Assembly (NCBI RefSeq): GCF_000379765.1
Contig: NZ_KB903430.1
Location: 406,945-470,944 of the forward strand
Reading direction: 5' to 3'
DNA from: Flexithrix dorotheae DSM 6795
Lineage (GTDB): Bacteria > Bacteroidota > Bacteroidia > Cytophagales > Flammeovirgaceae
Length of the DNA: 64,000 nt
Below are positions 54,648 to 63,903 of this stretch, one piece after another. Position 1 is the first letter of the stretch. The number at the start of each line of letters is the position of its first letter. Made by a program: the position numbers and the translations under genes. Below the pieces are notes generated by a model. It ran no database searches. It was not told where the DNA came from and was given only the letters and a program-made list of their open reading frames with translations.

Positions 54648-56660
54648 ATGACCAGATTTTTGTCCAGATCATGTTTACTGCTCTTCCTGTTTTTCCTGGG
54701 TCATTTTGCCTATCCCAAAACACAGGATACAGAGCTGGACCTTAGGGATTATGATCTTGATAATAAAACAATTGACCTGAATGAGAATTGGCAATACCAT
54801 GTGGGCAAACTGCTTGGAATACACGAACTGGATACTGCACATTGGGAATTGACCAACCTCCCTAAAAACTGGACTACAATGACCTGGAAAGGCCATCCTG
54901 TACCTTTAAAAGGATTGGTCACTTACCGAAAAAAAATTGTAATGCCTACATCGGCCCGGCCAGTGGCGATGAAATTATATGAATCCTTGTCGGCACATCA
55001 AATTTTCGTGAATGGGAAGTTAATTGCCACTTCTGGAAAAGTGGGGTGGAGTAAAGCTGATGAAATCCCTGATTACAATACCAATATCATCACAATTCCC
55101 GGTTATTTCCATCAGGGAGATACTTTGGATATTTTAGTGCATGTTTCCAACTGGAATTTTTTGTATGGCGGGATAAAAGTGAAGGTGACCTTAGGAGGAA
55201 AAGCACTTCTCGAGAAAGCACAGGAAAAAAAACAAATTATTGACAGCATTATGCTGGGGTTAATTTTATTGGTGGCCATTTCACAAATTATTTTTTTCGT
55301 ATTTAGGAAAAAAGAATATTTCTTCCTTTATCTGGCGCTTTTTGCCATTTGTTTGTTTCTTCGTTTTTCAAGTATTGATGAAATAATACTCCGAATAATT
55401 TATCCGGAACTCAGCCATTCTACTATTGTCCATTTCAGATGGCTGTGTACTTATCTGGCCATCCCAATTCTTATTCAGTTTTCTTATTCCTTATTTCCCA
55501 CCTATACCTCAAAAAAATTCACTGTAATTAGCTGGATAATTGCCAGTGTGCATGTATTGGCTCTTTTTGTTTTACCTTTCGATTCCATTATTTACCATGC
55601 TATTCACTATCATATTTTCATGTTGGGATCCACGCTTTACTTTATTTATGTGAACTTTAAAGCTGCCAGAAACAAAGAAACTGGATCGATTATACTTTTA
55701 GCAGGCATTGCTTTTGCCTTCCCTTTCTTATTGATAGATATCCTTTACGCCCAACTGGTTATCAATTTTGGCAATGTAGCCAACTGGGGAGCAATGGTCT
55801 TATTTTTATCCATGATGATTGTAACTGCCAAACGTTTTTCCCTTGCCCTTACCAATGGTGAAACTTTATCTCAGAAACTTACCGAAATGAATGACAATCT
55901 GGAACAAAAGGTGAAAGACAGAACCCAGGTAATTGAAAACCAGAAACTGGTCCTTGAAAAGCAACACCATAGCTTACAACAATTATTAAAGGATCAGGAA
56001 ACTTTAATGGCCATGGTCGCCCACGATTTAAAAGCTCCATTAAACCGGGCTGCAGGATTGGCAGAGGTTATGTCACTTTCAGGAGAGCTTTCAGAAGATC
56101 AGTTGTTTCTAAACACAAAAATTATAGAAGTGGCTCAACAGGGAAGCAAATTGGTAGAGCAACTAAATGCCCTTCAGAAATACGAACAGGATAAGAAAAA
56201 GCTGGTATTTAAAGATTGTGACATTGCTCAGTTAATCCATAACCTGGTAGAGGGTTTTCAAAAAACTGCTCATAAAAAAGACATAAATCTAACTGCAGAA
56301 ATTAAAGTGCCTATCCAATTCCAAACGGACAAAGATGCATTGGAAAGAATATTAGATAATTTGGTTTCCAATGCCTTAAAATTTAGTCCCAGAAATAAAA
56401 CCGTGAGCATAAGCGCCAAAGTAAAGGAAGGGCAGTTAACCATTGCAGTGAAGGATGAAGGCCAGGGCTTTTCGGAAGAGGACAAAGCCAAAGCTTTTGG
56501 GAAATTTCAGACACTTTCCGCCCAACCAACTGCAGGTGAAAAATCAACCGGGCTGGGATTGAGCATTGTGAAAATTTTGGTAGAAAAGCTGGGAGGAACC
56601 ATTACCCTGGAAAGCGAGCAAGGAAAGGGAGCAGTCTTTCTTATTTTATTAAAAAGCTGA
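54648..56660 (+). CDS. 7TM-DISM sensor histidine kinase
   Basis: 670 residues. The order is: signal peptide (about 1-23), a periplasmic jelly-roll sensor domain (about 35-180, resembling sugar-binding modules; SLSAHQIFVNGKLIATSGK), seven-transmembrane DISM region (about 200-405), coiled coil (415-450), HisKA with His459 (MVAHDLKAPLNR), and HATPase with N box (LERILDNLVSNALKF), G1 (DEGQGF) and G2 (GLGLSIVK). It senses an extracytoplasmic, perhaps carbohydrate, ligand. No response regulator is adjacent, so it is an orphan kinase here. Confidence 0.92.
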   Translation: MTRFLSRSCLLLFLFFLGHFAYPKTQDTELDLRDYDLDNKTIDLNENWQYHVGKLLGIHELDTAHWELTNLPKNWTTMTWKGHPVPLKGLVTYRKKIVMPTSARPVAMKLYESLSAHQIFVNGKLIATSGKVGWSKADEIPDYNTNIITIPGYFHQGDTLDILVHVSNWNFLYGGIKVKVTLGGKALLEKAQEKKQIIDSIMLGLILLVAISQIIFFVFRKKEYFFLYLALFAICLFLRFSSIDEIILRIIYPELSHSTIVHFRWLCTYLAIPILIQFSYSLFPTYTSKKFTVISWIIASVHVLALFVLPFDSIIYHAIHYHIFMLGSTLYFIYVNFKAARNKETGSIILLAGIAFAFPFLLIDILYAQLVINFGNVANWGAMVLFLSMMIVTAKRFSLALTNGETLSQKLTEMNDNLEQKVKDRTQVIENQKLVLEKQHHSLQQLLKDQETLMAMVAHDLKAPLNRAAGLAEVMSLSGELSEDQLFLNTKIIEVAQQGSKLVEQLNALQKYEQDKKKLVFKDCDIAQLIHNLVEGFQKTAHKKDINLTAEIKVPIQFQTDKDALERILDNLVSNALKFSPRNKTVSISAKVKEGQLTIAVKDEGQGFSEEDKAKAFGKFQTLSAQPTAGEKSTGLGLSIVKILVEKLGGTITLESEQGKGAVFLILLKS

Positions 56661-56856
56661 AAAACTCCACTAAATATCTGTAATCACATCGGGAATTACA
56701 TCAAATCCCCTTACGAAATATGAAACGTTATCTCTAATAATTTCGTAACAAAAATGGATTTTGGTATTATTCATTTTTTAGAATTTTTCTTAAAGACCCA
56801 ACCTACAACCTGGCACAAACCATCTATTTTATTCTGAAAATAAAACCCCATTTTAA

Positions 56857-58065
56857 ATGAAAGTTTTTGGTACTCTCCTCATACTATTATTTTGGTTTTC
56901 AGCTGGTTTTGCACAGGATTACATTAAATTCGTAGTAGACTCTACTGTTGATATTACCAATCATGAAAATATTAAATTTGGAGTAATCTATGACAATAAA
57001 AAGGGTAGAAAAAAACGAGTAGGTAGCCTTTACCAAAAACCAATTCTTTCGGCAAAGTTCCAGAAAATGAATTTTTATGTTGGAGAAAAAAGGTATTCAT
57101 CATTCAAGAAGGAAATTTCTTTAAACAAGAGTCTAATCATTGAATATAATGGAATCGTTCCTATCAGATATAACCATCCCAGGTTTCCAGAGGAAATAAT
57201 TCATGATACCCTAATTATCCCGGTAATTAAGGATTTTGAAGTTTTTCAACAACCCATTAGTTATGGTCAAAAATTCAATTTAAAAGCGAAATGTACTTAT
57301 TCTAACGGTGTTATTAAATCCTATGGTGGAGATGATTTAAGATACATTATCAACAGACATGGCATTCGAATAGCATATGAAAATGCAGAATCTATAAATA
57401 TGATTTCGTGCAAGACAAATCCATTCGATGGCTCTTTAGAAAATGCAAACCTGAAAATCCATATTTCTAATAAAAACTTCTCCAAATCAGTTGAAATTCC
57501 ATTTACTTTTGGGGGATATCAGACTTTTAATTTCTCTGCATCCAATTCTTCAAAAACTTATGGTATAAATGGTTACAATGGCATTGATGCCCAAAGTGTG
57601 ACTGTTGATGTTTCTCCTTTCAATGATTCCTTGTATACTCTAAAAATTTCAAACTGGAACACCACAAGAATTATCATTATAAATCCAGTAAAATTTAAGC
57701 TGAAAATTCTTGCAAAAGGAGGTAACGGTGCCCATGGAAGTTCAGGAAGCAGTGGCACATCAGGAACAATAAAAAATCTATCAGGAACTGCAGGTGGATC
57801 TGGGGGGAATGGAGGAAATGGAGGAAATGGTGCACATATTCTAGTGCTATATCCCAAATCATTTACCAAACATTTATCATGCATTTACTTCGATGTTTCA
57901 GGGGGAGTAGGAGGTAATGGAGGATACGGGGGAAGTGGGGGAGATTATAAATATATTGAAAATGGCAAGTTGAAAAATGCTGATAAAACTGCTCCTTCAG
58001 GTCCATCCGGAAATAATGGAAACAGAGGATATGCAGGACTAATCCAGTATATTCAAAAGGATTAA
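56857..58065 (+). CDS. Secreted protein with Gly-rich collagen-like C-terminus
   Basis: 402 residues. A signal peptide (about 1-19, ending GFAQ) precedes a β-rich body (20-270), and a C-terminal region with a low-complexity Gly/Ser/Asn run: GGNGAHGSSGSSGTSG at ~289-304 and GGSGGNGGNGGNGAH at ~313-327, then GGVGGNGGYGGSGGDY near 348. The Gly-rich parts alternate with a β-strand (ILVLYPK). Surface or matrix function is plausible; no family is recognised. Confidence 0.6.
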   Translation: MKVFGTLLILLFWFSAGFAQDYIKFVVDSTVDITNHENIKFGVIYDNKKGRKKRVGSLYQKPILSAKFQKMNFYVGEKRYSSFKKEISLNKSLIIEYNGIVPIRYNHPRFPEEIIHDTLIIPVIKDFEVFQQPISYGQKFNLKAKCTYSNGVIKSYGGDDLRYIINRHGIRIAYENAESINMISCKTNPFDGSLENANLKIHISNKNFSKSVEIPFTFGGYQTFNFSASNSSKTYGINGYNGIDAQSVTVDVSPFNDSLYTLKISNWNTTRIIIINPVKFKLKILAKGGNGAHGSSGSSGTSGTIKNLSGTAGGSGGNGGNGGNGAHILVLYPKSFTKHLSCIYFDVSGGVGGNGGYGGSGGDYKYIENGKLKNADKTAPSGPSGNNGNRGYAGLIQYIQKD

Positions 58066-58092
58066 AAATGCCTAATTACACCACATATCAAT

Positions 58093-58152
58093 ATGAGCAG
58101 CTTTAAGATTATTTTTCTTTTATTCATTTTTTTTTCAAGCGTTTATGCCTAG
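58093..58152 (+). pseudogene. Signal-peptide-only ORF (19 aa), probable remnant
   Basis: ATG at 58093 opens 19 codons reading MSSFKIIFLLFIFFSSVYA, then TAG directly at the predicted signal-peptidase cleavage site. It lies just downstream of the Gly-rich protein and ends 4 bases before a convergent gene. Most likely the start of a secreted-protein gene whose body was deleted; chance cannot be excluded. Confidence 0.4.
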
Positions 58153-58156
58153 TCAT

Positions 58157-58636
58157 TCAATAATCCAATAACTCCCCCAAATCATGCTCATAGTCCATCT
58201 GGAGATCTTCATGAAGGGTAGATATTGACTTTTTGATAGCTACTACCTGTCTTTCATAAATATTTTTGAGAGCAACATAATTCCAGATTGGAGGTTTTAT
58301 TTCCCTCAATTTTTGACAATAGTAAATCAGTAATTCAATTTCAGTTTCCTTTTTCTTGGAATATTGGATATGCTTTTTGATATGGGTTAAAATCTTTCTT
58401 GCCCTTTTTCGGATGTAATAATAACTGGCCAGATTTATTTCCTCAAAAAGATCGTCAACTTCTCTTTTGATACTTTCCACAAAAGCATGCTCATCCTCAG
58501 CCTCAAAAAGCAAATAAGTGAGCAGTTCTTTATTTTCTTTTTTAAACTTCGACATCATCAGACAAAGCTCCATCAATTCTTTAGGCGATTTTGTGCCTAA
58601 TTCGTATTTTATCTCTCTTACCGAGGCCGCTTTCAT
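58157..58636 (-). CDS. Conserved-looking helical cytoplasmic protein, unknown function
   Basis: 159 residues, highly charged, almost all helical. SPKELMELCLMMSKFKKENK and KETEIELLIYYCQKLREI are the most distinctive parts. No family recognised with confidence. It is 22 bases downstream of the pseudouridine synthase gene on the same strand, so probably co-transcribed with it. Confidence 0.7.
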   Translation of the reverse strand: MKAASVREIKYELGTKSPKELMELCLMMSKFKKENKELLTYLLFEAEDEHAFVESIKREVDDLFEEINLASYYYIRKRARKILTHIKKHIQYSKKKETEIELLIYYCQKLREIKPPIWNYVALKNIYERQVVAIKKSISTLHEDLQMDYEHDLGELLDY

Positions 58637-58658
58637 TTGTTAGTATTTTTATCTGTAA

Positions 58659-59522
58659 TTATAAAGAAAAGATCTTTTTGAATTTTTTCGGTAATGGTAA
58701 ATTAAAATCAAGAATTTCCCCAGAGACAGGATGGGAAAATTTAAGGCCGGAAGCCTGTAAATACAATCCTTTTCCTTTTAAAATTAAACCTGGTTTTCCA
58801 TAATCTTTATCACCCAAAATCGGTTGTCCCAGTTGGGACAAATGAATACGCAATTGATGCCTTCTCCCTGTCAGTGGTTTTAAGGCCACCAGATTCAGTA
58901 TGCCAAATCGTGCTGATTCAACTGACTTTAAAACTTCAAACCAGGTTTCCGCCATTTTCCCTCCAATGGAAGCATTCAAAATCCCGGTTTTCTCCATTTT
59001 ACCAATGGTAACCGCATGGTAAATTTTCTCCATCTTTTTCTCTTCAAACATCTTACTGAGTGCAACAACAGTTGAAGAGGTTTTACCAACCAGCAATAAC
59101 CCACTTGTGGGAAAATCCAAACGGTGCACAGGAGCAGGTCTGGAAAGTGCATCTGTCTGCCGGCTAACCACAAGGTTGAAAGGAAGGGCATTATATATGG
59201 TTTTCAGTTGATTCCCACTTACCACTACTCCTGCAGGTTTATGGATAACAGCCAGATAATCATCTTCATAGCAAACTTCCAGTTTTAATTCAGCAATAGG
59301 CTGATCCGGAATAACGCTGGGTTTACAAAGCGAAATAATTTCTCCTCCTTTTAAAAACCTTCCGGTTTCTGCAACTTCCCCATTTACCATTACCAAGCCT
59401 TTTTTAATGGCTTTTTTCATTCCCTGTCTGGTGGTTATGGCATCAAATATTCCAATAACATATTCCGAGAGCCTGACTGGGTGATCCTGAGTTAAAACAG
59501 TATGCGATTCGATTATTTCCAA
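58659..59522 (-). CDS. RluA-family RNA pseudouridine synthase
   Basis: 287 residues starting at a TTG (59522). An N-terminal S4-like domain (about 15-65, VNGEVAETGRFLKGGE) precedes the catalytic domain. The catalytic aspartate is D136 in HRLDFPTSGLLLVGK, and RRHQLRIHLSQLGQPILGD closes the domain. Modifies rRNA or tRNA uridines; which site (RluC/RluD/TruC type) cannot be decided. Confidence 0.93.
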   Translation of the reverse strand: MEIIESHTVLTQDHPVRLSEYVIGIFDAITTRQGMKKAIKKGLVMVNGEVAETGRFLKGGEIISLCKPSVIPDQPIAELKLEVCYEDDYLAVIHKPAGVVVSGNQLKTIYNALPFNLVVSRQTDALSRPAPVHRLDFPTSGLLLVGKTSSTVVALSKMFEEKKMEKIYHAVTIGKMEKTGILNASIGGKMAETWFEVLKSVESARFGILNLVALKPLTGRRHQLRIHLSQLGQPILGDKDYGKPGLILKGKGLYLQASGLKFSHPVSGEILDFNLPLPKKFKKIFSL

Positions 59523-59750
59523 GTATATTCCTTAAGGAAGGTTTTTGTGACTATTCCTGATTTTCTTTCATGCAGAGTAAAGTTGAAAAAATAATAGGTA
59601 AAGATACGTCCATAGAAATTAACTTCTGGATTTTTCCCTATTCATTTTGCCTTTGTAATTTCAATGCTCCTATGTCCATATTATCCCTATATTTGAGTAC
59701 AAATCAAATCCTTATCTCAGGGATTGCTCATTTATATATAGTAATTGAAA

Positions 59751-61382
59751 ATGAAAATATTTACAATCATACTGCTTGCGCTGTTACTTTTTAAATGCCA
59801 ACACCAGCCAGAAAACCCAAACTTAATAGAAACTGAAATTTGTATTTACGGAGAAAGTGAAGCCAGTTTTATCGCAGCTATAAAAGCAGCTAAATCAGGG
59901 AAATCAGTAGCGCTAATCTCTCCTACGGGCCACATTGGCGGTTTCATGATTGAAGGGCTTTCCTCAAGTGATATAGGGGATGGCCATGTGGATAATAAAA
60001 GATTTGTGAGTGGACTGCCATTAGAATTTTACATAAGAATTTCCAGATATTACGGACATCAAAAAGGTTTGGGAGATTTTGGATGGGAACCACATGTAGC
60101 CGAAAAAGTGATTTTAGACTGGCTGGCAGAATATCCTAAAATCGCCATCCATAAAAACGAAAGGTTGAAAGAAGGAAAAGCAGGAGTCGTAAAGGAGGGC
60201 AGGCAAATAAAAGAGATTGTAATGGAGAGCGGGAAACGATTTTTTGCTAAAATATTCATTGATGCCATGATTGAAGGCGATTTAATGGCATTTTCTGGTG
60301 TGAGTTACACTTTTGGAAGAGAGGGAAATGCCAAATATGGGGAAACTATTAATGGGGAGTTTCCCAGGCAGGTGTACCGCCAGTTTGAAGTAAAAATTGA
60401 TCCATATAAAATACCGGGAGATTCAAGCAGCGGACTTTTGCCCACCATTTTGGATGGACCCTTACAAGAACCCGGAGTATCAAGTCCTTATATCATGGGA
60501 TTCTGTTTTAGAATTTGCCTAACTGACAGCGCTGAAAACAGACTGCCTATTCAAAAACCTGCAGGATATAATCCTAATGAATATGAAATTTACAGAAGGT
60601 ATTTTGCTGCAGGAGGTTCAAATCCTTTCCTGAATAATGGCCCAAGATCAAATGTACCTAACCGGAAAACAGATATGGGAAGCTGGCACGATCTCTCTGC
60701 AAATTTATATGGCATGAATGTAAATTATCCCGATGCTGGTTACCAGAAAAGACAGGAAATTTACGATTACCATAAAAATTTCACTCTTGGACTGATTTGG
60801 TTTTTACAAAATGATGAAGCTGTTCCGGAAGAGGTAAAAGAGAAATGGAAACCCTTCGGCTTACCCAAAGATGAATTTATGGAGCATGGAAACTGGCCAA
60901 GAAAATTTTATGCACGGTCTGCAAGAAGAATGGTTTCAGATTATGTAGTGACGGAAACTAATGGCCGGCCGGGAAGTGCTCAGGCGAAAGACCCAATTGG
61001 TGTTACGCTTTGGCCTTTTGATATGCATGCAGCCAAACGGGTAGTAAAAAATGGATATGTGTGGAACGAGGGATTTGTATTTGATAAAAATATACAGCCA
61101 TATGGCGTAAGTTACAAGGCATTAATTCCCAGGAAAGAGGAATGCACAAACCTGATTGTGGCCGCCTGCCCTTCTTCATCCTATGTAGCTTATGGCAGCC
61201 TAAGATTGGTCTGGATGTTCATGACTATGGGACAGGCAGCCGGAGCTGCGGCATCTATTGCAATTGATGAAAATACTTCGGTGCAGGAAGTGCCTTATGA
61301 TCAACTAAAAACAAGCTTACTGCAAGAGGGTCAGATATTAGATGCGCATCATCATGGAGATGGAAAAACCATGGTTCATTAG
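59751..61382 (+). CDS. Lipoprotein-signal FAD-dependent oxidoreductase
   Basis: 543 residues from the ATG at 59751 (an in-frame TTG at 59745 is less likely). The start MKIFTIILLALLLFKCQ looks like a lipoprotein signal (Cys16). The FAD-binding part opens with a degenerate dinucleotide motif (CIYGESEASFIAAIKAAKSG) and an IGGF loop; family features such as FIDAMIEGDLMAFSGV and the C-terminal MTMGQAAGAAASIAI are intact. The family is annotated as FAD-dependent oxidoreductase in Bacteroidota, often with carbohydrate metabolism. The substrate is unknown. Confidence 0.8.
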   Translation: MKIFTIILLALLLFKCQHQPENPNLIETEICIYGESEASFIAAIKAAKSGKSVALISPTGHIGGFMIEGLSSSDIGDGHVDNKRFVSGLPLEFYIRISRYYGHQKGLGDFGWEPHVAEKVILDWLAEYPKIAIHKNERLKEGKAGVVKEGRQIKEIVMESGKRFFAKIFIDAMIEGDLMAFSGVSYTFGREGNAKYGETINGEFPRQVYRQFEVKIDPYKIPGDSSSGLLPTILDGPLQEPGVSSPYIMGFCFRICLTDSAENRLPIQKPAGYNPNEYEIYRRYFAAGGSNPFLNNGPRSNVPNRKTDMGSWHDLSANLYGMNVNYPDAGYQKRQEIYDYHKNFTLGLIWFLQNDEAVPEEVKEKWKPFGLPKDEFMEHGNWPRKFYARSARRMVSDYVVTETNGRPGSAQAKDPIGVTLWPFDMHAAKRVVKNGYVWNEGFVFDKNIQPYGVSYKALIPRKEECTNLIVAACPSSSYVAYGSLRLVWMFMTMGQAAGAAASIAIDENTSVQEVPYDQLKTSLLQEGQILDAHHHGDGKTMVH

Positions 61383-61389
61383 TAGAAAA

Positions 61390-63465
61390 TTAATGGCTTT
61401 TTTCCTTTAAATAATGATAAATAGCCACCTGGGATCTGCATTCTTTTTCCAGTGGCTGCCGCTGTTTTTTGCAATTTTCCTGTTCAGCATTAAGTGTGAC
61501 TGCCTTGCTATTATCCTGCAGTTGAAAATCCAGTATTTGAAGAATTTCTGCTTTTAAGGCCTCATTAAAAATAGGGTAACAAACTTCTACTCTGTGGTAT
61601 AAATTCCGTTTCATCCAGTCAGAGGATCCTAAAATAACTTTGGTTTCTCCTCCATTTCCAAAAACAAATGCCCGGGCATGTTCCAGAAACTGATCCACTA
61701 CCCTTGTCACTGTAATATTTTCACCTTGATTTTCAACTCCGGGAACCAAACAACAAATCCCTCTCACAATCAGGTCAATTTTCACTCCGGCATTGCTGGC
61801 CTCATATAGCTTGTCAATCATCACTTCATCCTCCAGGTTATTCAGTTTTATTTTGATAAAAGCCTCCAGCCCTGAAGCTTTCAACCGAATTTCATTGTCA
61901 ATTAATTCAAGAAAACTTTCCTGTAAATTGACCTGAGCCACAAGTAAATGGGAAAGCTGAGGTTTTTCTCCATTATTGAGAAAATGAAATACTCCCCTTA
62001 ATTCTTTTGTCAATGCTGCATTGGAAGTAAACAACCCATGATCTGCATAAATTTTCGCTGTACTTTCATTGAAATTTCCAGTTCCTAAAAAGGCAAATTC
62101 CTGCTCCTCCCCCGCTATTTCTCTTGTGATCAATGCAATTTTTGCATGCACCTTTAAACCAGGAATACTATACATTATTTTCACACCGGCTTCTTCCATC
62201 AGCCTGGCCCATTTCAAATTATTGGCTTCATCAAATCTGGCTTTCACCTCTACAAAAACAGTCACATCCTTGCCATTTTTGGCGGCACTGATCAGGGCAT
62301 TGGCAATAAAAGAGTTGGCCGCAATCCGGTAAACAGTCAGTTGAATTTTGGATACATATGGATCGATAGCAGCCTCATTGAAAAACTGAAGTACATAATC
62401 ATAGGATTGATAGGGAAAGTGTAATAAATAATCCTTCTTTAAAATGGCTTCAAAAAATGTTTTATGGTCATCCAGCTCTTTTAAATCCAAAGAATTAAGT
62501 TTTAGGTTTTCCAGGGCCGGTTTTTGGGGATTTGGCAAGCCAAGAAGGTCATTAAAATTATGATACTTTCCTCCAGGAACCATATCTTCATCCGACAATT
62601 CTAAATTTTCCTTTAAGAATTGTTGCAATCCTTCAGGCATATTCAAATCGAATAGAAACCGGCTGGGTACCCCAATGTTTCTTTTGGAAAGATGCTTTTT
62701 AATTTTATCCACCAAATCACCGGAAAACTCATCATTTATGAGCAAATCAGCATCCCGGTTAATTTTAATGCTATAACAGCCATTTACTTCATAGCCCGGG
62801 AAAATAAGATCCAGATTTTCCCTGATGATGTCATCCAGAAAAATATAATAGTGAATGCCATTTATTGCAGGCAGCTGGATAAAACGAGGCAGATGATCGG
62901 ATGGAATGTTTAAGATTGCAAAGCTCTTTTCTGCTTCCTGATTTTTTAAATAGGTTAGTTCAAGTGCAAAATATAGCTCTCGGTTATTTAAAAAAGGGAC
63001 TTTATTTTTGGATAAAACCACAGGCTGTAGGAATGCTAAAACCCTGTTCTTAAAGTATTTTCTTATGAATTGTTTATGCGTTTCGGAAGTAATTGCATCC
63101 TGATAAAGTACAATTCCGTTTTCCTTTAAAACAGGCAAAATTCCATCTCTAAAAATTACTCCAAATTCCCGTTGGTGCTGTCCTACAGTTTCCTGAATGG
63201 CATGAAATACAGCTTTTGGTTTGAAATCCAGTTTTTTCTTGATTTTCTTTTTAGGCAATTTTAAAATACTTCTCAGAGAAGCAACCCTTACTCTAAAAAA
63301 CTCATCGAGATTGGAAGAAAAGATAGCCAGAAATTTTATCCTTTCATACAAAGGCACCTCAGGATCGGCAGCCTCCATTAGCACCCTGTAATTAAATGAT
63401 AACCAACTTAAATCTCTATTATAATAAGAAAATACTTTTTCGGGTTTTTCCGCGATTTCGTCCAT
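61390..63465 (-). CDS. ppk1: Polyphosphate kinase 1
   Basis: 691 residues from the ATG at 63463-63465 (a 16-residue extension is possible to 63513 but is hydrophobic and unlike the family). N-terminal domain YYNRDLSWLSFNYRVLMEA, followed by the PLD-like catalytic domains with GLKVHAKIALI (His440, the phosphohistidine position) and GTGNFNESTAKIYADHGLF. Synthesises polyphosphate from ATP. The convergent FAD oxidoreductase gene ends only 7 bases away. Confidence 0.95.
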   Translation of the reverse strand: MDEIAEKPEKVFSYYNRDLSWLSFNYRVLMEAADPEVPLYERIKFLAIFSSNLDEFFRVRVASLRSILKLPKKKIKKKLDFKPKAVFHAIQETVGQHQREFGVIFRDGILPVLKENGIVLYQDAITSETHKQFIRKYFKNRVLAFLQPVVLSKNKVPFLNNRELYFALELTYLKNQEAEKSFAILNIPSDHLPRFIQLPAINGIHYYIFLDDIIRENLDLIFPGYEVNGCYSIKINRDADLLINDEFSGDLVDKIKKHLSKRNIGVPSRFLFDLNMPEGLQQFLKENLELSDEDMVPGGKYHNFNDLLGLPNPQKPALENLKLNSLDLKELDDHKTFFEAILKKDYLLHFPYQSYDYVLQFFNEAAIDPYVSKIQLTVYRIAANSFIANALISAAKNGKDVTVFVEVKARFDEANNLKWARLMEEAGVKIMYSIPGLKVHAKIALITREIAGEEQEFAFLGTGNFNESTAKIYADHGLFTSNAALTKELRGVFHFLNNGEKPQLSHLLVAQVNLQESFLELIDNEIRLKASGLEAFIKIKLNNLEDEVMIDKLYEASNAGVKIDLIVRGICCLVPGVENQGENITVTRVVDQFLEHARAFVFGNGGETKVILGSSDWMKRNLYHRVEVCYPIFNEALKAEILQILDFQLQDNSKAVTLNAEQENCKKQRQPLEKECRSQVAIYHYLKEKSH

Positions 63466-63597
63466 TTCGAAGGTAAAAAAATAATGAGCAATTTCTGCCC
63501 AAAACAAAACCATTCCGTGCGAAATACAAAAAAAGTTAAACGGGTTGATGGAAATTTAATATTTTATTGATTTTAAAAAATGGGAACTCATTAAGTG

Positions 63598-63605
63598 TAA
63601 CTTTG
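63598..63605 (+). promoter_or_regulatory. Probable -7 box upstream of the PhnA-like gene
   Basis: TAACTTTG, a perfect TAnnTTTG, 35 bases before the ATG at 63641. The -33 element is not obvious. Confidence 0.4.
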
Positions 63606-63640
63606 CGAAAACAGTATTTTTACCACAAAAGGAAAAGAAA

Positions 63641-63850
63641 ATGGATGTAAAAGATAGCAATGGAAACATCTTAAATGATGGGGACTCCGTCCATGTGATT
63701 AAGGACCTGAAAATAAAGGGCATGTCAAAAACCCTGAAAAGGGGAAACGTAATTAAAAATATCAGGCTTACAGGTGATTCTGGAGAAGTAGAATGTAGGG
63801 TAGGCAAAAGTCAGGTAGTATTGAAAACGCAATTTTTGAAGAAAGCTTAA
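63641..63850 (+). CDS. PhnA-like protein, zinc-ribbon-less short form
   Basis: 69 residues. The sequence matches the C-terminal domain of the PhnA/YjdM family: VKDSNGNILNDGDSVHVIKD, KIKGMSKTLKRGNVIKNIRL and VVLKTQFLKKA. The N-terminal zinc-ribbon of the ~110-residue family form is absent. The role is unknown (phosphonate annotation in the family is historical). The upstream ppk1 is divergent. Confidence 0.8.
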   Translation: MDVKDSNGNILNDGDSVHVIKDLKIKGMSKTLKRGNVIKNIRLTGDSGEVECRVGKSQVVLKTQFLKKA

Positions 63851-63857
63851 ATGGATT

Positions 63858-63896
63858 GAACATTGGCCAGATAAAGCCAATGTTCTTCTTTTTCCA
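63858..63896 (+). terminator. Terminator after the PhnA-like gene
   Basis: GAACATTGGC (63858-63867) / GCCAATGTTC (63876-63885), perfect 10-bp stem, 8-base loop, followed by TTCTTTTT. Confidence 0.75.
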
Positions 63897-63903
63897 AAAT
63901 CCC

